A stretch of DNA of 64,000 nucleotides from Dolomedes plantarius (lineage: Eukaryota > Arthropoda > Arachnida > Araneae > Dolomedidae): assembly GCA_907164885.2 (NCBI GenBank), contig OU015493.1, positions 218,437,757-218,501,756 on the forward strand, given 5' to 3'. This document shows positions 23,963 through 35,605 of the stretch, one piece after another (position 1 is the first letter of the stretch; each line of letters starts with the position of its first letter). Under the pieces are notes generated by a model. The model did no database searches, was not told where the DNA came from, and saw only the letters and a program-made list of their open reading frames with translations. The position numbers and the translations under genes are program-made.

Positions 23963-24522
23963 ATAAACAATGTTGTAAAGGATTTATATATAGAGCTCGT
24001 TTTATTAGGTGTCCTACCCTTTAAATCTGGTTTCTTTAATTACTACGGTTTTAATTTGTGGTAATGATTAAATATGTGCCTATATCCGTGTGTCTGTGTA
24101 TATGTGTGTGGCTTTTACATTAGTGTTTAAGTCCCACAGTTCGGAGCATAATTCTTCCATCGAATATCACAGCTAAACGACACTTTCTAAGTAGATGAAA
24201 CATGACGCACCCAAGGGAAGAGAACATTTATCTTTCAACTAATGACTTACTGTAAGAAGTTGAATAAACTAAACTAAACTACTTAGATAAGTCACGAAAA
24301 CAAGCACACGGGGAACAACTTGGATAAACTTGAGTACTTAAATGACAAAAAGAACTATGAACAAGAACAAATCCCCAGTTTCGATAGTTTACTCTTGCGA
24401 GAGATTTTAAGAGTCACAACTGCCTAAGGTATTAAAAACGTGCATGGATCTTGTCATTTAAATTGAAAGAAATGTTTTTCAGTGACTTTACCCCTTATCT
24501 AACTTTATGTTTTTCTCCTTAG
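23963..24522. other. Non-coding DNA upstream of the putative exon
   Basis: No repeat recognised. The last ~40 bases form a pyrimidine-rich acceptor region (tgtttttctccttag). Confidence 0.45.
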
Positions 24523-24655
24523 CTTCATGGAAGATTTCATATCGGCTGGTGGCATCGAGAGTCTTCTTGAGGTGCTTCGCGTTTGCCAAGCGCGTCAGAA
24601 TGACTCCAAAGCAGCAAGGGGCAGACAGGAACAGACCATGCTCCGGAAAATATCG
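24523..24655 (+). CDS. Putative internal exon of a formin-like GBD/FH3 (armadillo-type) protein
   Basis: One base completes a codon from the previous exon, and 44 codons follow without a stop. The peptide starts FMEDFISAGGIESLLEVLRV, continues CQARQNDSKAARGRQEQTML and ends RKIS. A pyrimidine-rich acceptor (tttttctccttag) precedes it and a gtaaat donor follows. The exon is compositionally balanced against AT-rich flanks and uses varied codons, unlike the surrounding shadows. An aspartate/phenylalanine helix followed by AGGIxxLLEVL is the helical pattern seen in the N-terminal GBD/FH3 region of diaphanous-related formins, which binds Rho GTPases and autoinhibits actin nucleation. That family link is from remembered pattern only. 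Other armadillo-type proteins are possible. It ends in phase 0, matching the exon at 57257. Confidence 0.6.
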
Positions 24656-24686
24656 GTAAATAAATATTTATCACATTAAATATATA

Positions 24687-24815
24687 CAGGTAGCCCTCCT
24701 ACAACACGGCATCTTACAACACGGTTTCGCTCTAACACGGTAAGATAAATTGCGGGAACCCTCGTATAACACTGTAACCTGTAACACGGTTTCGCTCTAA
24801 CACAATAACAACCTT
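24687..24815. mobile_element. pogo/Tigger-like terminal fragment
   Basis: It starts CAGGTAGCCCTCCTACAACA directly after TA. ACACGGTTTCGCTCTAACAC is present twice (about 24719 and 24786). These iterated termini resemble pogo-group elements. The opposite end was not found. Confidence 0.35.
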
Positions 24816-25129
24816 TGAACAATATTGTACTTATATAGCACTAGATAATATGATTTTTGTTTAACACATTTGTAAACTAAATTACCTTAGAATAATGACG
24901 GGAAGGAATAATGAACTATAGTGACTTTACATGAAAATGGATAATCAAATTATAATTTATTCATTTATAACTCTATAAAATTACAAGAAGGCCTAAGCTT
25001 AGCTGAAAATCTTGAATAATTTTTCCTGAATGCAGACCCTTCCTCTGAAAGAAGTCGAAAATTCAAAAGGGAGCTACAAAATTGTCCATCTCCATACCGT
25101 GAATTTACAATGACCTTGTAAGAACCAGC
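24816..25129. other. AT-rich intronic DNA, nothing recognised
   Basis: May include the body of the pogo-like fragment to its left, but no transposase sequence is visible. Confidence 0.4.
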
Positions 25130-25137
25130 TAATAAAC

Positions 25138-25771
25138 CAGGCGTCTATTGGGGGTCGATGATAAATTTTTCTGTTTTAAAATTGTTTAATTTTTTCGGAA
25201 TGTAATTATTAGAAAATAATATCCGTTTTAAACTTTTTAAATACAGATTTGCATAGGGCGGAGTGATACACCCATCTAAAGTCGAATGTCATGACGCTTT
25301 TGTATATGTATGTGTCTGATGAAATTATATTATAATTACATATAAGTCAGTAAAATTGTTTAGTAAAATATATATTTATATTCGTTATGTTAGTTATTGT
25401 GACTATACGATGATAAACAATTTCAGGGCAAACATTAAAAAAATTGCATTAATGCACCAAGCACGACCACCACATTCATTGAAATGGAACTTTTGTGCAA
25501 TTACAATCAGTTTCTGAAATCTTGTTTATATTTGTGAAACTAAAAATTAAAATAGTTCAAAAATAATTTTTAAAAACCTAGTGAACCTCTTTTTCTAATT
25601 TTTTTGTTCCTATTGTTAGTCAAATTGTTACCTTTAAGTGTTTTATGTGCAATTATTAGCATTATAATTATGTTGTATGCTGCGTATTATAGAAAAAAAA
25701 TGTGAGGGGGTCGATGAAGAAAATCATTCTTTTAAAAGGGGTCGATGTAGGAAAAAGTTTGAGAAACCCTG
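25138..25771. mobile_element. hAT-type non-autonomous element
   Basis: The right end GTTTGAGAAACCCTG is a typical hAT terminus. The left end CAGGCGTCTATTGGGGGTCG is decayed. The flanks TAATAAAC (25130-25137) and TATTAAAC (25772-25779) match at 7 of 8. The motif GGGGTCGATG recurs near both ends. The interior is AT-rich and non-coding. Confidence 0.65.
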
Positions 25772-25779
25772 TATTAAAC

Positions 25780-26108
25780 ATTAGAAACTTACTTTTAAGA
25801 ATATCAGGAATTTTTTTAAAAATAGGCAATTAGGAACTCCAGTTAAAAATTACCCAAAAACCTTTTTAAAAATATTCGTAGCATTATGCTGAGCTTAATT
25901 GAGAGTGACCTTGAAAGTAAGTACAAAATACATTAATGTAGAAAGTAAGAATAAAATAAATAAAAGACTCTCTGGTAGATAACATAGTCCCAAATCCAAT
26001 GACCGAAGACTGGAAAGAATACTTTGTAAATATTCACAATAAACTGGCAGAAAGAAACCGTTTTAGCTTGTTTATAGACTTTGATATATTTCCTACCTTA
26101 GAAGACTT
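25780..26108. other. AT-rich intronic DNA, nothing recognised
   Basis: No repeat or exon recognised. Confidence 0.4.
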
Positions 26109-26758
26109 AAACAGTTCCGTAACTGACTGACCCATAGACAACGCACAAACCAAACCGCTGGACTTAAAGGGCTGAAATTTTGCAGGGCGATTCTTCTCAT
26201 AGTGTACGGGTGCACTAAGAAAGATTTTTGAAAAATTCTTCTTAGATTTTTTAAAAATTAAATTTTAAGCTGTTTTTGTAACATTCTTTAAAGTTTGCAT
26301 CAAAATAATAGTCTGAGGGTCATAAAATATATATCACGAGAAATATCATAAAAATTACTTTAAAATGAAATCTTTCTTGAATCTTTACCTCCATTTTCTG
26401 ATTTTTGGTGAATTTTTAAAGACTCATTTTTAGAATTTAATTTATTAAATGTTGATCACATGTTTTCTTTTCTTTTTTGATACTTTAAACTAATTTTTCG
26501 TCACGTGCATAAAAACCAAATAGAAAGAAAATTCTTGCTAATGTGGCAGACGATTGGACATTATCCAAAAAAAAAAAAACACATTAAAATACAGTAAAAG
26601 AAATGTTCCACAAACTGTACTCTATTCTCTGGTATGTTCTATTAGATTTAATTTAAATATTTTCTTCTACATTATTTTGTCTATAAAAATATCCGTTACG
26701 ATGGTTTATATAAATATACATATTTATTTTGTTTGGCATTAATTGCATACATTTTATT
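26109..26758 (-). repeat. Interspersed repeat W, copy 3
   Basis: It begins ACAGTTCCGTAACTGACTGA, then ACCAAACCGCTGGACTTAAA. The body matches copy 2 in the same orientation and copy 1 inverted. The far end stops near GGCATTAATTGCATACATTT, a motif also near the head of copy 1. Confidence 0.65.
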
Positions 26759-27260
26759 TAATATGTACTCCGTATTCAGCTGGTGAATGTACAGAAAGTT
26801 GACGAAATCAATTTTGTCATCTTCTTGCGCTCTGAACGTTGTACCATAATTGTTGATAGCCGATCCGATGTGGGCTGAGTGACTGCATTTTGTCAGGCAA
26901 CAGTAAAAATTAAGAGAAATAATTTCGCCTTTTAACCTCCACCGTACTAACCGTTTATGCCTTGCCGGGGAACCTAAATCCAGGGCCACCTGTACGCCGG
27001 AGATCTATATTATGGTAAAAGAAGTCATTATAAAATCAACGTATTCTCCGAATTTCTTCGGGTTCATTTTGAAATTTCGAGTTTTTTTTCCCGTGGAGTT
27101 TTTTTTTTTCCGTCCGTAAAAGAGTCATCCAATGCAAATTTTCTGGATGACTCTTTTACGGACTTAATAACAACTAGTTGGTACTCGTTAAAACATGACG
27201 GCTAGATAGTAAATAAATGTATTAATACACAATTTATTCTCAACACATCATTGCCAAATG

Positions 27261-27416
27261 CAGTGGCGTAGCGACGGAGGCGCAATGGGTTCTATCATGC
27301 CCCGGGCGCCAAATGGTCCTTTTAACTAATTCTACATATTATATTGCTATATGTTTTTCGGGGGGCGCCAAAAAGGTATCGTGATCCGGGCGCCTGCTAT
27401 GCTCGCTACGTCACTG
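27261..27416. mobile_element. hAT MITE, CAGTGGCGTAGC family, copy 1
   Basis: The ends are CAGTGGCGTAGCGA and GCTCGCTACGTCACTG. The 8-bp duplication GCCAAATG is perfect at 27253-27260 and 27417-27424. It contains the GGGCGCC-rich blocks found in copies at 33343 and 52923. Confidence 0.92.
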
Positions 27417-27495
27417 GCCAAATGTTGAAAATCATAATAATGCGCAGAAACAACTTAATGTGTTTAAGAGGCCTCGTGCTTAGTGAGTATCTAAA

Positions 27496-27565
27496 GCTAG
27501 ATTTAAAAATGTCACTGAGCATGCGCAGAAAGTATTTTAATTGTAAATTATCGCAAATTAAGCAG
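27496..27565 (+). repeat. Short repeat, partner of 28985-29075
   Basis: The stretch CACTGAGCATGCGCAGAAA plus TTTTAATTGTAAATTATCGC recurs, in two pieces, on the other side of the Tc1-like element (28987-29006 and 29036-29080). The element may have landed inside a short tandem array. Confidence 0.5.
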
Positions 27566-27602
27566 CGCGAAATAAACAATTTTCATCAGGTTTAATCTTA
27601 TA

Positions 27603-28904
27603 CAGAGGCTGTTCACACATTTTTTAGACGATGTATATTGTATTCACAAAACTAATTTACATAAAATTCTTGTGTTTTAAATGCTCTATTTGACATCCCT
27701 TATTCTGAACTATCTTTCGACACCACAATTTCCAGGATAATAATGCCTTTTGAAGTGTCAGAAGAGGTATTCTATCCCATTCCTCCTGAACAACTTTTCA
27801 GAGTCCTGTAAGGGTTTTGGGACGACGTTTGGGTAATGCAGATTTTAAAAGTCCGAAAGCACAAAAATCCATAGGTGATACATCGGGAGATTTAGTAGGG
27901 ATATCAGTGAAGGGTATGGTCTTGATACCAGTTTTTGGTTCCATTTCTTTTAGGAAATTTACAGTGGATTTTGATGTGTGACTGTTAGCTTTGTCCTGAT
28001 GGAGTCTCACAGATTGATGGCACTGTGGTTAAAACGATGGTATTTCATTCAGAAAAATTGGCGATAAAATGTGTTCCTGATAGTATTTGAAGTTAATCTT
28101 GACATTTTTTCCACTCTCTTTATTTTTAACTTGCCATTATAAGAAAAACCAGCAACAATCCTGAATCCCTTAGAAAAACTTTCTTTCGATACTTAGAACC
28201 ATGTACTTAAATTATTTTCTCCCCTTTTATGATAATAAATGGCTCTTTTTTTGTTGCAATCATTTAAATACATCCATGATTCATCTATTGTGACAATTGT
28301 TTTCCATTTTTCTTTGGATAAGTGTTTCTCATATAGAATTCTGCAGCGTGTCCTGCGTTCAGCGATATGATTTGGAAGAAGACGATGCACATTGCGTTTT
28401 TTCGCTTTCTTAAGATTTAAATCAAAGTTTATCATTTTGTTTACAGTGGACACCGAGCATATTAATGATTTTGCAACTGTCCTTTGACTAGGGGGATTTT
28501 CTTTTAACATTAAACAACGTACCTTTGCAATAGTCGAAGATGTCCGTTTTTTCCTTGGATACTTGTTTGGAATTTTTGTCCCACTTGAGGCTCCAATTTG
28601 ACGTTTTTTTTCCTTTCTTGTTGACGATATTACCTATCGACGCTTTAGATATCACAAAACCATGACTCTCACATCGTTTTTGGATAACGGAGTATGCAAA
28701 TTTCTCTTCGGAAAGAGCATAAATGTAGCCTTCGAGCCACTGCTTTGTTAAAAACGCCATTTTGAATAAAAACAAAACTTTCAAGCCCTAGACGATAATT
28801 TTGACTTTTAAAAACATAGTACAATTGCAATTATTTCTTTTGCAGCAAACGATTTTTTATTACCGCTTACCAAAATCGTCTAAAAAATGTGCGAACAGCC
28901 TCTG
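27603..28904 (-). mobile_element. Tc1/mariner element of DD41D type, copy A
   Basis: Inverted ends CAGAGGCTGTTCACACATTT, each next to TA. The element is 1302 bp with a single minus-strand transposase gene. It is nearly identical along its length to copy B at 58653-59952. Both copies lie in the putative host gene. Confidence 0.92.
27657..28760 (-). pseudogene. DD41D-type transposase, copy A (frameshifted)
   Basis: Cut-and-paste transposase read from Met at 28760 (MAFLTKQWLEGYIYALSEEK). An N-terminal helix-turn-helix region (MLKENPPSQRTVAKSLICSV) is followed by the first catalytic Asp in VTIDESWMYLND, the second in RLHQDKANSHTSK, and the third in SPDVSPMDFCAF. Between the second Asp and the Asp of PMD there are 41 residues, which places it by spacing in the DD41D group (inference). 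Lesions: one extra T in a T-run near 28605 shifts the frame, a TAA interrupts at 28193-28195, and a stop after KTLTGL at 27798 removes the last ~45 residues. It would not make a full protein. Confidence 0.88.
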
Positions 28905-28984
28905 TATATCACAAACATAATTATCATAAAAATAAAAATGGCAGAGAGAGAGACTCCTCGGAATAAACGTGTTTATCATTAAAA

Positions 28985-29085
28985 CATGTCACTGAGCATG
29001 CCCAGAAAGAGTTTCTAAAGCCAGATTTAAACATGCCACTGAACATGCGCAGAAATCAATTTTTAATTGTAAATTATCACTAATT
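28985..29085 (+). repeat. Short repeats flanking the Tc1-like element
   Basis: Two partial copies of the CACTGAGCATGC/GCAGAAA unit, separated by AAAGCCAGATTTAAACATG, are related to 27480-27565. Confidence 0.5.
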
Positions 29086-30062
29086 AATAGTAATGGCGGT
29101 TACAAAAACCAAATTTGACAAATCTACAGATTACAATCTTTCGTTTAAGACCAAAATGAAGTAAATTGATGCAGTAGTTTTCTCTCACGGACTGCCCAAA
29201 AAGTCGACTTAGCAACTTAAATATATAGATGATTTAATTCACGATTTCGAAGACCTATCTCAAAATAAACCACTGTAACGTAATCTTACGCACCCATTAT
29301 AAAGGAGTATTAGCTTACGTGTAACAGGATTCGTATTCAAAATGAGAGCTTCATTGAAAAAAGAATCACGAGTAATATATTCTTAACGTGCCAATTCTGA
29401 CACACAATTAAGAGCCTTAGAAATGTGGGACTTAAGCTGTGGATGAGTGATTTTTCCATATTCATCGGCTCGCATCCTTCAACAACTTAATTTAGCAGGG
29501 GGATTTCAGCAAATGGAATAATTCGTTGTTTCTTGTCTGTTACATTACAACCGAGGGATAAATACTTTCCCTACAGTTAAACAAATATCCGGTGTTTATG
29601 TCTGGGAGAAAATAAGAGACCGTAGGTATCCATTATCCGTTTAGTACAACGAGCTTTCTTGCGCTTCCTCCTAGTCGAGAAAGCATGCGATGAAACTAAT
29701 TCTATGAGAAAACGATGAATGTTCCACGAGATAACAAAGACGGATACAGAGATTTCACGCATTTCTCGACAGCTATTTATTTCCGAAAGCAAGAATCATC
29801 CGGTGTAGTTTTTATGTAAAAATTCTAAAGAGTTTTGAAAGATTCCGTATTTAAACAACTTGTAAATATGTCAAAATGGTAGAAACAGATAACAAAAAAA
29901 TTCCTTAGAGGATGGAAGCAACACAAAAGATTATCCATGTAAAATCGTTTTTAAACTTTTTCAACAAGTAGCTAGTCTCTACTCTTATACTTTTTCTCAA
30001 AAAAATTCCTCCTCTCTCTTAACACACACACACTCATACATATATAGATTTATATACACACA
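29086..30062. other. AT-rich intronic DNA, no gene seen
   Basis: No repeat partner or exon recognised. A short (CA)-rich stretch lies at 30021-30065. Confidence 0.4.
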
Positions 30063-30213
30063 CAGTGGAACCTCGATCCATCGTTCCTCGAATCATCATT
30101 TTGCCGTATGTATCGTTTATGCCATCCAGTCTCGACGAAAGTTCTTTCCAGTCAAATTCTTTGTTATGTTCCCTCATCATTAAAAAAGATAGATCGAGGT
30201 CCCAATATATATA
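30063..30213. mobile_element. pogo-like MITE, copy 1
   Basis: The left end CAGTGGAACCTCGATCCATC and degraded right end GATCGAGGTCCCAATA are inverted repeats. The same layout, with ...CCGTATGTATCGTTTATGCC inside, is found at 38383-38540. About 150 bp, non-coding. Confidence 0.65.
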
Positions 30214-30775
30214 TATATATATTCTTAATAGATTCTGTTTGTTGTTTACAATTGCCGTACAGTAGCTCTTGAGACAGACTACGAATTCTGTATTTTCAAT
30301 AATATTGCTAGAGCTTACTAAGTGCAGAGTGCACGGCCAAATGATGACGTTGCATAAAATAGTTACGTAAGCTGAAAATAGATAAAAAGTCAAGTCTGGG
30401 GAACCCGCGATTCTGATGCGGAGGAGGTGATCGCAAACAATCGAGCCCAATCATTAGCCTGCAACTTGCTACAGCAACTTTACTTGGGGCATCGGGAACG
30501 ATGATAGAGTTCGCATTAGGGATAGGAACTGTATCTTTGTATGACTGTAACGGATCTATTTTAAAGTTCTTCCTATAAAAACATATTGACAAGTAACTTT
30601 GAAGCATGGAATGTACCTGGGCAAATCAGTCTCTGAGCACCCTTTTTAGTCTGCTCGTTGCCCGGAATGGCGCCATGAGCAGGCACCCAATGAAAGTAGA
30701 TGTTTATAATCGAGGTCTTTAAACAGTCATTTACATCAAATAACAGGCCGAAGAGAGCAGCAAAGCTGTAGCAGA
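30214..30775. other. Intronic DNA, no gene seen
   Basis: Two minus-strand open frames (30034-30450 and 30308-30607) overlap the pogo-like MITE or flanking DNA and show no domain. Confidence 0.4.
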
Positions 30776-30896
30776 TTAAGGCTCGTCCGGTGTCTTTGCG
30801 GTACCGCAGTTGCGATCAACGTCGTCCGTGTGAGTCGGTTAGTTCAACTCTATGCACTGCTTGATCGCAACGACACCGGATCGCTCGTGTGCCTTA
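30776..30896. mobile_element. Short palindromic MITE (TTA-flanked)
   Basis: GGCTCGTCCGGTGTC on the left and GACACCGGATCGCTCG...GCC on the right are imperfect inverted ends, with GTTGCGATC / GATCGCAAC further in. TTA or TAA flanks both sides, which would fit a PIF/Harbinger type. Confidence 0.55.
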
Positions 30897-31157
30897 GGCC
30901 GTCTGCACACGGAGCAACTCAAAAGAAACTGATAACTGACTCAAATCACAAACCAGTCCGTGATGAGTCTCAACCTATGTAATTGAATGGAGCCACGCAC
31001 ACGACGCAACTGGTTACAAACCCGTCGGACGGGTTTGTAACCAGTTGCGTCGTGTGAGTGGCTCCATTCAATTACATAGGTTGAGACTCATCACGGACTG
31101 GTTTGTGATTTGAGTCAGTTATCAGTTTCTTTTGAGTTGCTCTGTGTGCAGACGGGC
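30897..31157. mobile_element. Nearly perfect palindromic MITE, Harbinger-like
   Basis: Two ~128-bp arms, 30897-31025 and 31030-31157, are almost exact reverse complements (for example CAACTGGTTACAAACCCGTC and its complement). The 3-bp duplication TTA lies at 30894-30896 and 31158-31160. The left TTA is also the end of the preceding MITE. TTA duplications are typical of PIF/Harbinger elements. A transcript would form a long, almost unbroken hairpin. Confidence 0.85.
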
Positions 31158-31248
31158 TTAGAGTTAGCCAGGATACACCACTGAGAGGCCTGCTACGTTA
31201 CACCCCTTGAGCGGAATCTAATATTACTGGGTCGTAGATTTTGCGACT

Positions 31249-31923
31249 TTAACGGGACAAGGGACCTTGAAACTAGAATTTTTTTTATTTTTCAATTTTT
31301 AACTCTATATACAAAATAAGAATATTTAATTTTCTTTTTTACTACATTCAAAACCCTTAGAATTCAAAATTATGAATTTTTTTGCAGAATATTGACTGTT
31401 TTTCAAAATTTTTTTTCAAAAATGCTAAGGTTATTCAAAATGCTCTGTGGGCATTCTATATTGATTAAAGTCTTTAAATTTTTTACTATATGTTTACAAT
31501 ATGTATATAACTAAAAATGTGCATTTAATTTTTTTTTTAGGAACCTAAAGTCTTAAATAATTTTTTTCTATTCTGCCTGTCATTTTTTTATGTTTTTACT
31601 TTATTTTATGGTCTATAAATTTGAAAAATATTTGTGATTTCAAAGAATTATGCACAGTTTTGTGACAAACACTCCAATTAACAATTCTGAGAAATTTGGA
31701 AGATATGACAAGAAAATGAATACGCATGGAGCATTTTGAAAATTTCTAGCATTTTTGAACAATTTTTTGATAAACAGGTCTAATTTCTCCAGAAAATACT
31801 TATTTGTGAATTCAAAGTATCTTCAATGTAGTAGAAAAGAATATTAAATGCACTCATGTGGTATATAGAGTAAAATATTGAAAATTAAAGAAGAACGATA
31901 TTGAAGATCCCTAGTTCCCTTAA
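31249..31923. mobile_element. TTAA-flanked MITE, family D
   Basis: It is bounded by TTAA at 31249-31252 and 31920-31923. The terminal repeats read CGGGACAAGGGACCTTGAA and, inverted, GGGAACTAGGGATCTTCAA. The similarity continues over about 120 bp, including ACTCTATATAC. Very AT-rich interior with no coding capacity. TTAA duplication is the piggyBac signature. Confidence 0.7.
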
Positions 31924-33334
31924 TTCAAAATGAGGTTTATTTTTATCAGCAATCATTGAGGAATAATTTTAATCTGTGAAGATCATGAACCCCCAAAAAT
32001 TACATAGTAGTTAAGTAATATTTTACAAATACGGTTGAGGTCGATCTCCAAATTTTTCTCGTTTGCTATCTGTGGGAAAAAGTCCTTGAATTAGAATTCA
32101 CACATAATTTTTTTTCCTGTTTATACCTTTGTGACATTTCATAATAACACTCTGTAAGATGAACAGTATCCCACAGGATCCTTTTTTCCTTGCTTTCTCA
32201 GCATAACTCTGATCTTCCAGGCACCATGAATCTCCCACGGACGGAGGTCTGTTCCGTGGGAGTAAAATGAAATTCCACAAACGGACCCATTTTAGCTTGA
32301 ACTGAACATTAAACAAACTCTCACACATAAGGAGCTTTCCCTTTGAATTTTCAAAATGGAGATCCAACTCCCTTGCAGAACGCCACACTACTCATTGTTC
32401 TTTTGCTTTCCTTTTTTCTAAAAATAATGATGTTTTATTGTTTTGTGAATTAAGCCCCACATGACCGAAACCGGAAATTTTGTACACCAATTTTGATTTA
32501 TATCGTTATTTCACTAATTTTGGTGTCTTTATTTTTGCATTTCCTGATGCCAATGTCTCTCAAAGGACGCATTTCGTTGGCTCGTTGGCTGAGCTATGAG
32601 CCGTTCACGGCTTTCCGCCAACATGACTTAAAACTACCATCACTTAGCATTAAGATGCTGGGAGAAAACTACTTCCAACATTATTAGCGTATATGCCCTG
32701 CCCGTTTCTACGAAAAATGGAAAAATTGTTGCCAAACATTTTCCGCCTTGGCGTTATTTCTCATATTAATTTCTTACTTAGTTGCAGCGGCTTGAACAGG
32801 TGATGAATACGAAAAATCCCTTGTCCGGGAAATGCGGAGTTCCCACACCTCGTGTGACATGTGGTTAGTAGCTGCGAACTTCCACACGCTCGGGCGACAG
32901 TCGGGAGTGAAAGTGCGTTCTTAATCTGTGTTTTCAGACTTCCGAAGTGGTCGACTGACTTCTTCGACAAATGTATGTCACGCGTCAGTGGCAAAGTGTT
33001 ACATTTTCGAGTCAGTAATGCAAGGAGTTTCCCCCGAGCATAACTAAAGCATTCCTGGCTCTTCAAAAATGAGGTATTTAAAATTGGAAGGCTATCATGA
33101 ATTCATTTGTCCCTGCCTTTCTGCAATTTGTCGGGTATTTTCGTACCATTTTCTACGTTTATTGTATTTTCATTTTTACGTTATTTTCTGCTTCTCGTGT
33201 TGGTAATTCTACCCTTCTCGATGCTTATGTTACGGCATGGTAACACATTCTGGGCATTGTTATGCCTTGCCTTTGCTTGCTGTGTGGGCATCTTATCGCT
33301 TCTCTCTCATACTGAAGAAGACAACTGTATTGGC
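31924..33334. other. Intronic DNA, no gene seen
   Basis: Several overlapping open frames on both strands (32098-33066) show no domain and no splice pattern. Confidence 0.4.
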
Positions 33335-33342
33335 TTTCGCAC

Positions 33343-33514
33343 CAGTGATGTAGCGAGCATAACTGGCGCCCGGGACACGATACCTTTTTGGCGCCTCCCC
33401 CCCAAAAAAAAAAAAATTGTAATATTGTATATAGAATTAGTGAAAATGACCAATTGGCGCCCCTGTGCCTGGGGCATGATAGACCCCCTTGCCCCCCCTC
33501 TTGCTACGCCACTA
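33343..33514. mobile_element. hAT MITE, CAGTGGCGTAGC family, copy 2
   Basis: Inverse orientation to copy 1. The left end is CAGTGATGTAGCGAGC and the right end GCTACGCCACTA. The flanks TTTCGCAC (33335-33342) and TTTCGCAG (33515-33522) match at 7 of 8. Confidence 0.85.
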
Positions 33515-33661
33515 TTTCGCAGTTCAAAAATACAGTTTTTAACAATGAATATTTTAAGGTTTTCTAATCCCAAGGACGGATATTTCAATAATTTTTTTTT
33601 TCCAATGCGAAGGCGCTTGTCTTCAGAGGGTAGGTACTTTTTCTAACTTGGCCCTTGAAGT

Positions 33662-33823
33662 AGTCTTGGTGACTACTTCTTTATAACGGGAGCACCATAT
33701 TAGGTGAGCCAGTATTGCTCCCTGTGTGTAGACATTACGATGATGACAGTGCCTTATTCGGGATTCGAACCCAAGCTCACAGCATGGAAGAGTAGGACGC
33801 TATCCACCATACCACCTGGGCGG
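33662..33823 (-). mobile_element. tRNA-derived SINE
   Basis: On the minus strand, TGGTATGGTGGATAGC (33799-33816 region) is an A box and GGTTCGAATCCC (33760-33771) is a consensus B box, with correct order and spacing. The tail block gactacttctttataacggg is also seen decayed at 3455. It could be mistaken for a tRNA gene, but the 5' acceptor half does not pair. Confidence 0.6.
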
Positions 33824-33952
33824 TTTTACATGCATTTCAATAATTAAGTATATGAAAAACGAAATGCCCACTACGTTTGATTGTACCATGAATTGTTTTC
33901 AAATGCCAGTGAAATTCTGAGGAACACTATGTCGTAATAGTGAAGAAGTAGG

Positions 33953-34712
33953 TTAAAGGGGAATCACTACCCTTAAATCTTTAAAACATTCGATTTTTTT
34001 AAAAAAATATATATGTTAAAGCCTGATCATTTCTGAACAAAATAAAGCAAACCGCATGAAAATATTCCTCTTAGTTCCTGAGATATTGATATTCCAAATA
34101 TTTAATTACTGATCAAGTTTATGGTAAGAAAAATTTGAAACTCATTTTTCTCAAAATGCAATTTTGCATCATTCCGCAACTGATATCTCAAAAACTATTA
34201 AACATAATTCCATGAAATTTTTATCACCGCATAATCGTGTTATTTTATTGCGTCTGAACTAGAATTATTACAATCGCTGCACATTTTGTTATTTTTTCAG
34301 GGGTAAATTAATACAAAAATTTAAGGAAATTTTAAGTATATTTTGAGCAGTTTTAAAAAAATTGAAAAAATGTTTTAATGTTGAATGTTTTATGTTCAAT
34401 TGTATTTTGAATTATTTATTTTAAATATAAAACGGGAATTATACATTTAAGTGTAAAATTAATTTCATAGTTCTGCGCGCAAGCCAGTATACAATAAAAA
34501 TGCTTAAAAAACAAGGTATATCTAAAGCATTAAAAAAAAATTATTTAAATTTATTTTGAGAGTTGAAAATTTGTTTATTGAAATAAATATATCAATTTAT
34601 CATATACATAAAATTTGGAGAAATTGGGAGCAAATTCAAATAGTTACAAAGAGTCAAAAAGTATGAAAATATTTCCTTATTTCCTCGACTTAAGAGTCGT
34701 GAGTCCCCTTAA
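33953..34712 (+). mobile_element. TTAA-flanked MITE, family A, copy 1
   Basis: TTAA lies at 33953-33956 and 34709-34712. The terminal motif is AGGGGAATCAC on the left and GTGAGTCCCC on the right. Its body is shared at high identity with 44751-45497 and, inverted, 56095-56849. Non-coding. Confidence 0.85.
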
Positions 34713-35260
34713 AAATGTATACTTTCATTTGACTATGAAAACTCCTAGTGACAGTGGGTGGACATCCCTCCCGAATGAGCGGTCATTTCCGAAGCCTTTA
34801 TGCCCACGTAGACACCTCAATAATTAAAACAAAAATCCCTTTGCTACGAATTACATAAGTACTGCAAAGGAGGTTGGAGCAGCACATACGCGATGCGTCT
34901 TTCCATCCACCCAAACTATTTGTGCGTTAAAAAAAAAACTGGCTCAAAACTCTAGTGATTACTACTCGCAAACACCATTATCTCACGTGTATGTCCTTCA
35001 CAGCTCGCAAATATTACTTTGAGCACCTAAATTATGCAGATAATCCTTCACCGCGTAGATTCACCCGTTCCAAAAATAAGAGAGTTAATGATAATGCCAC
35101 GCGTGCTAGGAAGTTCTCAATTTGCCGTCCATGACCTCAGAGCAACATGACTTTCCCCCTTTGCTACAGGAATCAAAACTGGGCGCGGCAATAATTCGCT
35201 CTTTTCTTCTTCTTCGCTCTGTGATCCTGTCCTAGGTTGCATTGTTTTTTAGCAGACGGC
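34713..35260. other. Intronic DNA, no gene seen
   Basis: Nothing recognised. Confidence 0.4.
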
Positions 35261-35261
35261 G

Positions 35262-35605
35262 TTGAGCATTTTACTAATCAGTTTGGTAAACTGGGATGGC
35301 GTTGCGTTTTCAGAGCTTTTCGGTCGAGACTGACTTTGAAAACGACTATTATAGACGAACAGTGATCACCATGTTTATCAAATTTTTTTTTCAAATTGAA
35401 AGTTTGCAGTAAATAATGACATTTTTTGCATTTTACTCTTCAGTTTAACAAACTTGGAGAACATTTCGTTACGTAGGCCAAGACTGACATTGAAAACGGC
35501 TGTTATAGACCAAAAGTGATCACCAAGTTTATCAAAAATTTTTAATTGAAATTTTTCAGTAAATCATAGCATTTTTTACATATTACTAATCAGTTTAACA
35601 AACTT
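35262..35605. repeat. Tandem repeat, about 2.2 copies of a 150-165-bp unit
   Basis: Repeated landmarks are TAATCAGTTT..TAAACT (35272, 35437, 35586), AGACTGAC.TTGAAAACG (35327, 35489) and GTGATCACCA.GTTTATCAAA (35361, 35516). The unit contains no gene. Confidence 0.75.

Noticed and set aside
25310..25370. CTGATGAAATTATA as a hammerhead core
   Set aside because: No GAAA box or stem II in the following 60 bases.
33107..33646. 179-residue open frame with a hydrophobic N-terminus
   Set aside because: It runs straight through the hAT MITE at 33343-33514, including its C-run and A-run, and has no splice support or domain.
33755..33823. Possible functional tRNA gene on the minus strand
   Set aside because: Boxes are good, but the acceptor arm does not pair and the tail is shared with a decayed repeat at 3455, so it is called a SINE.
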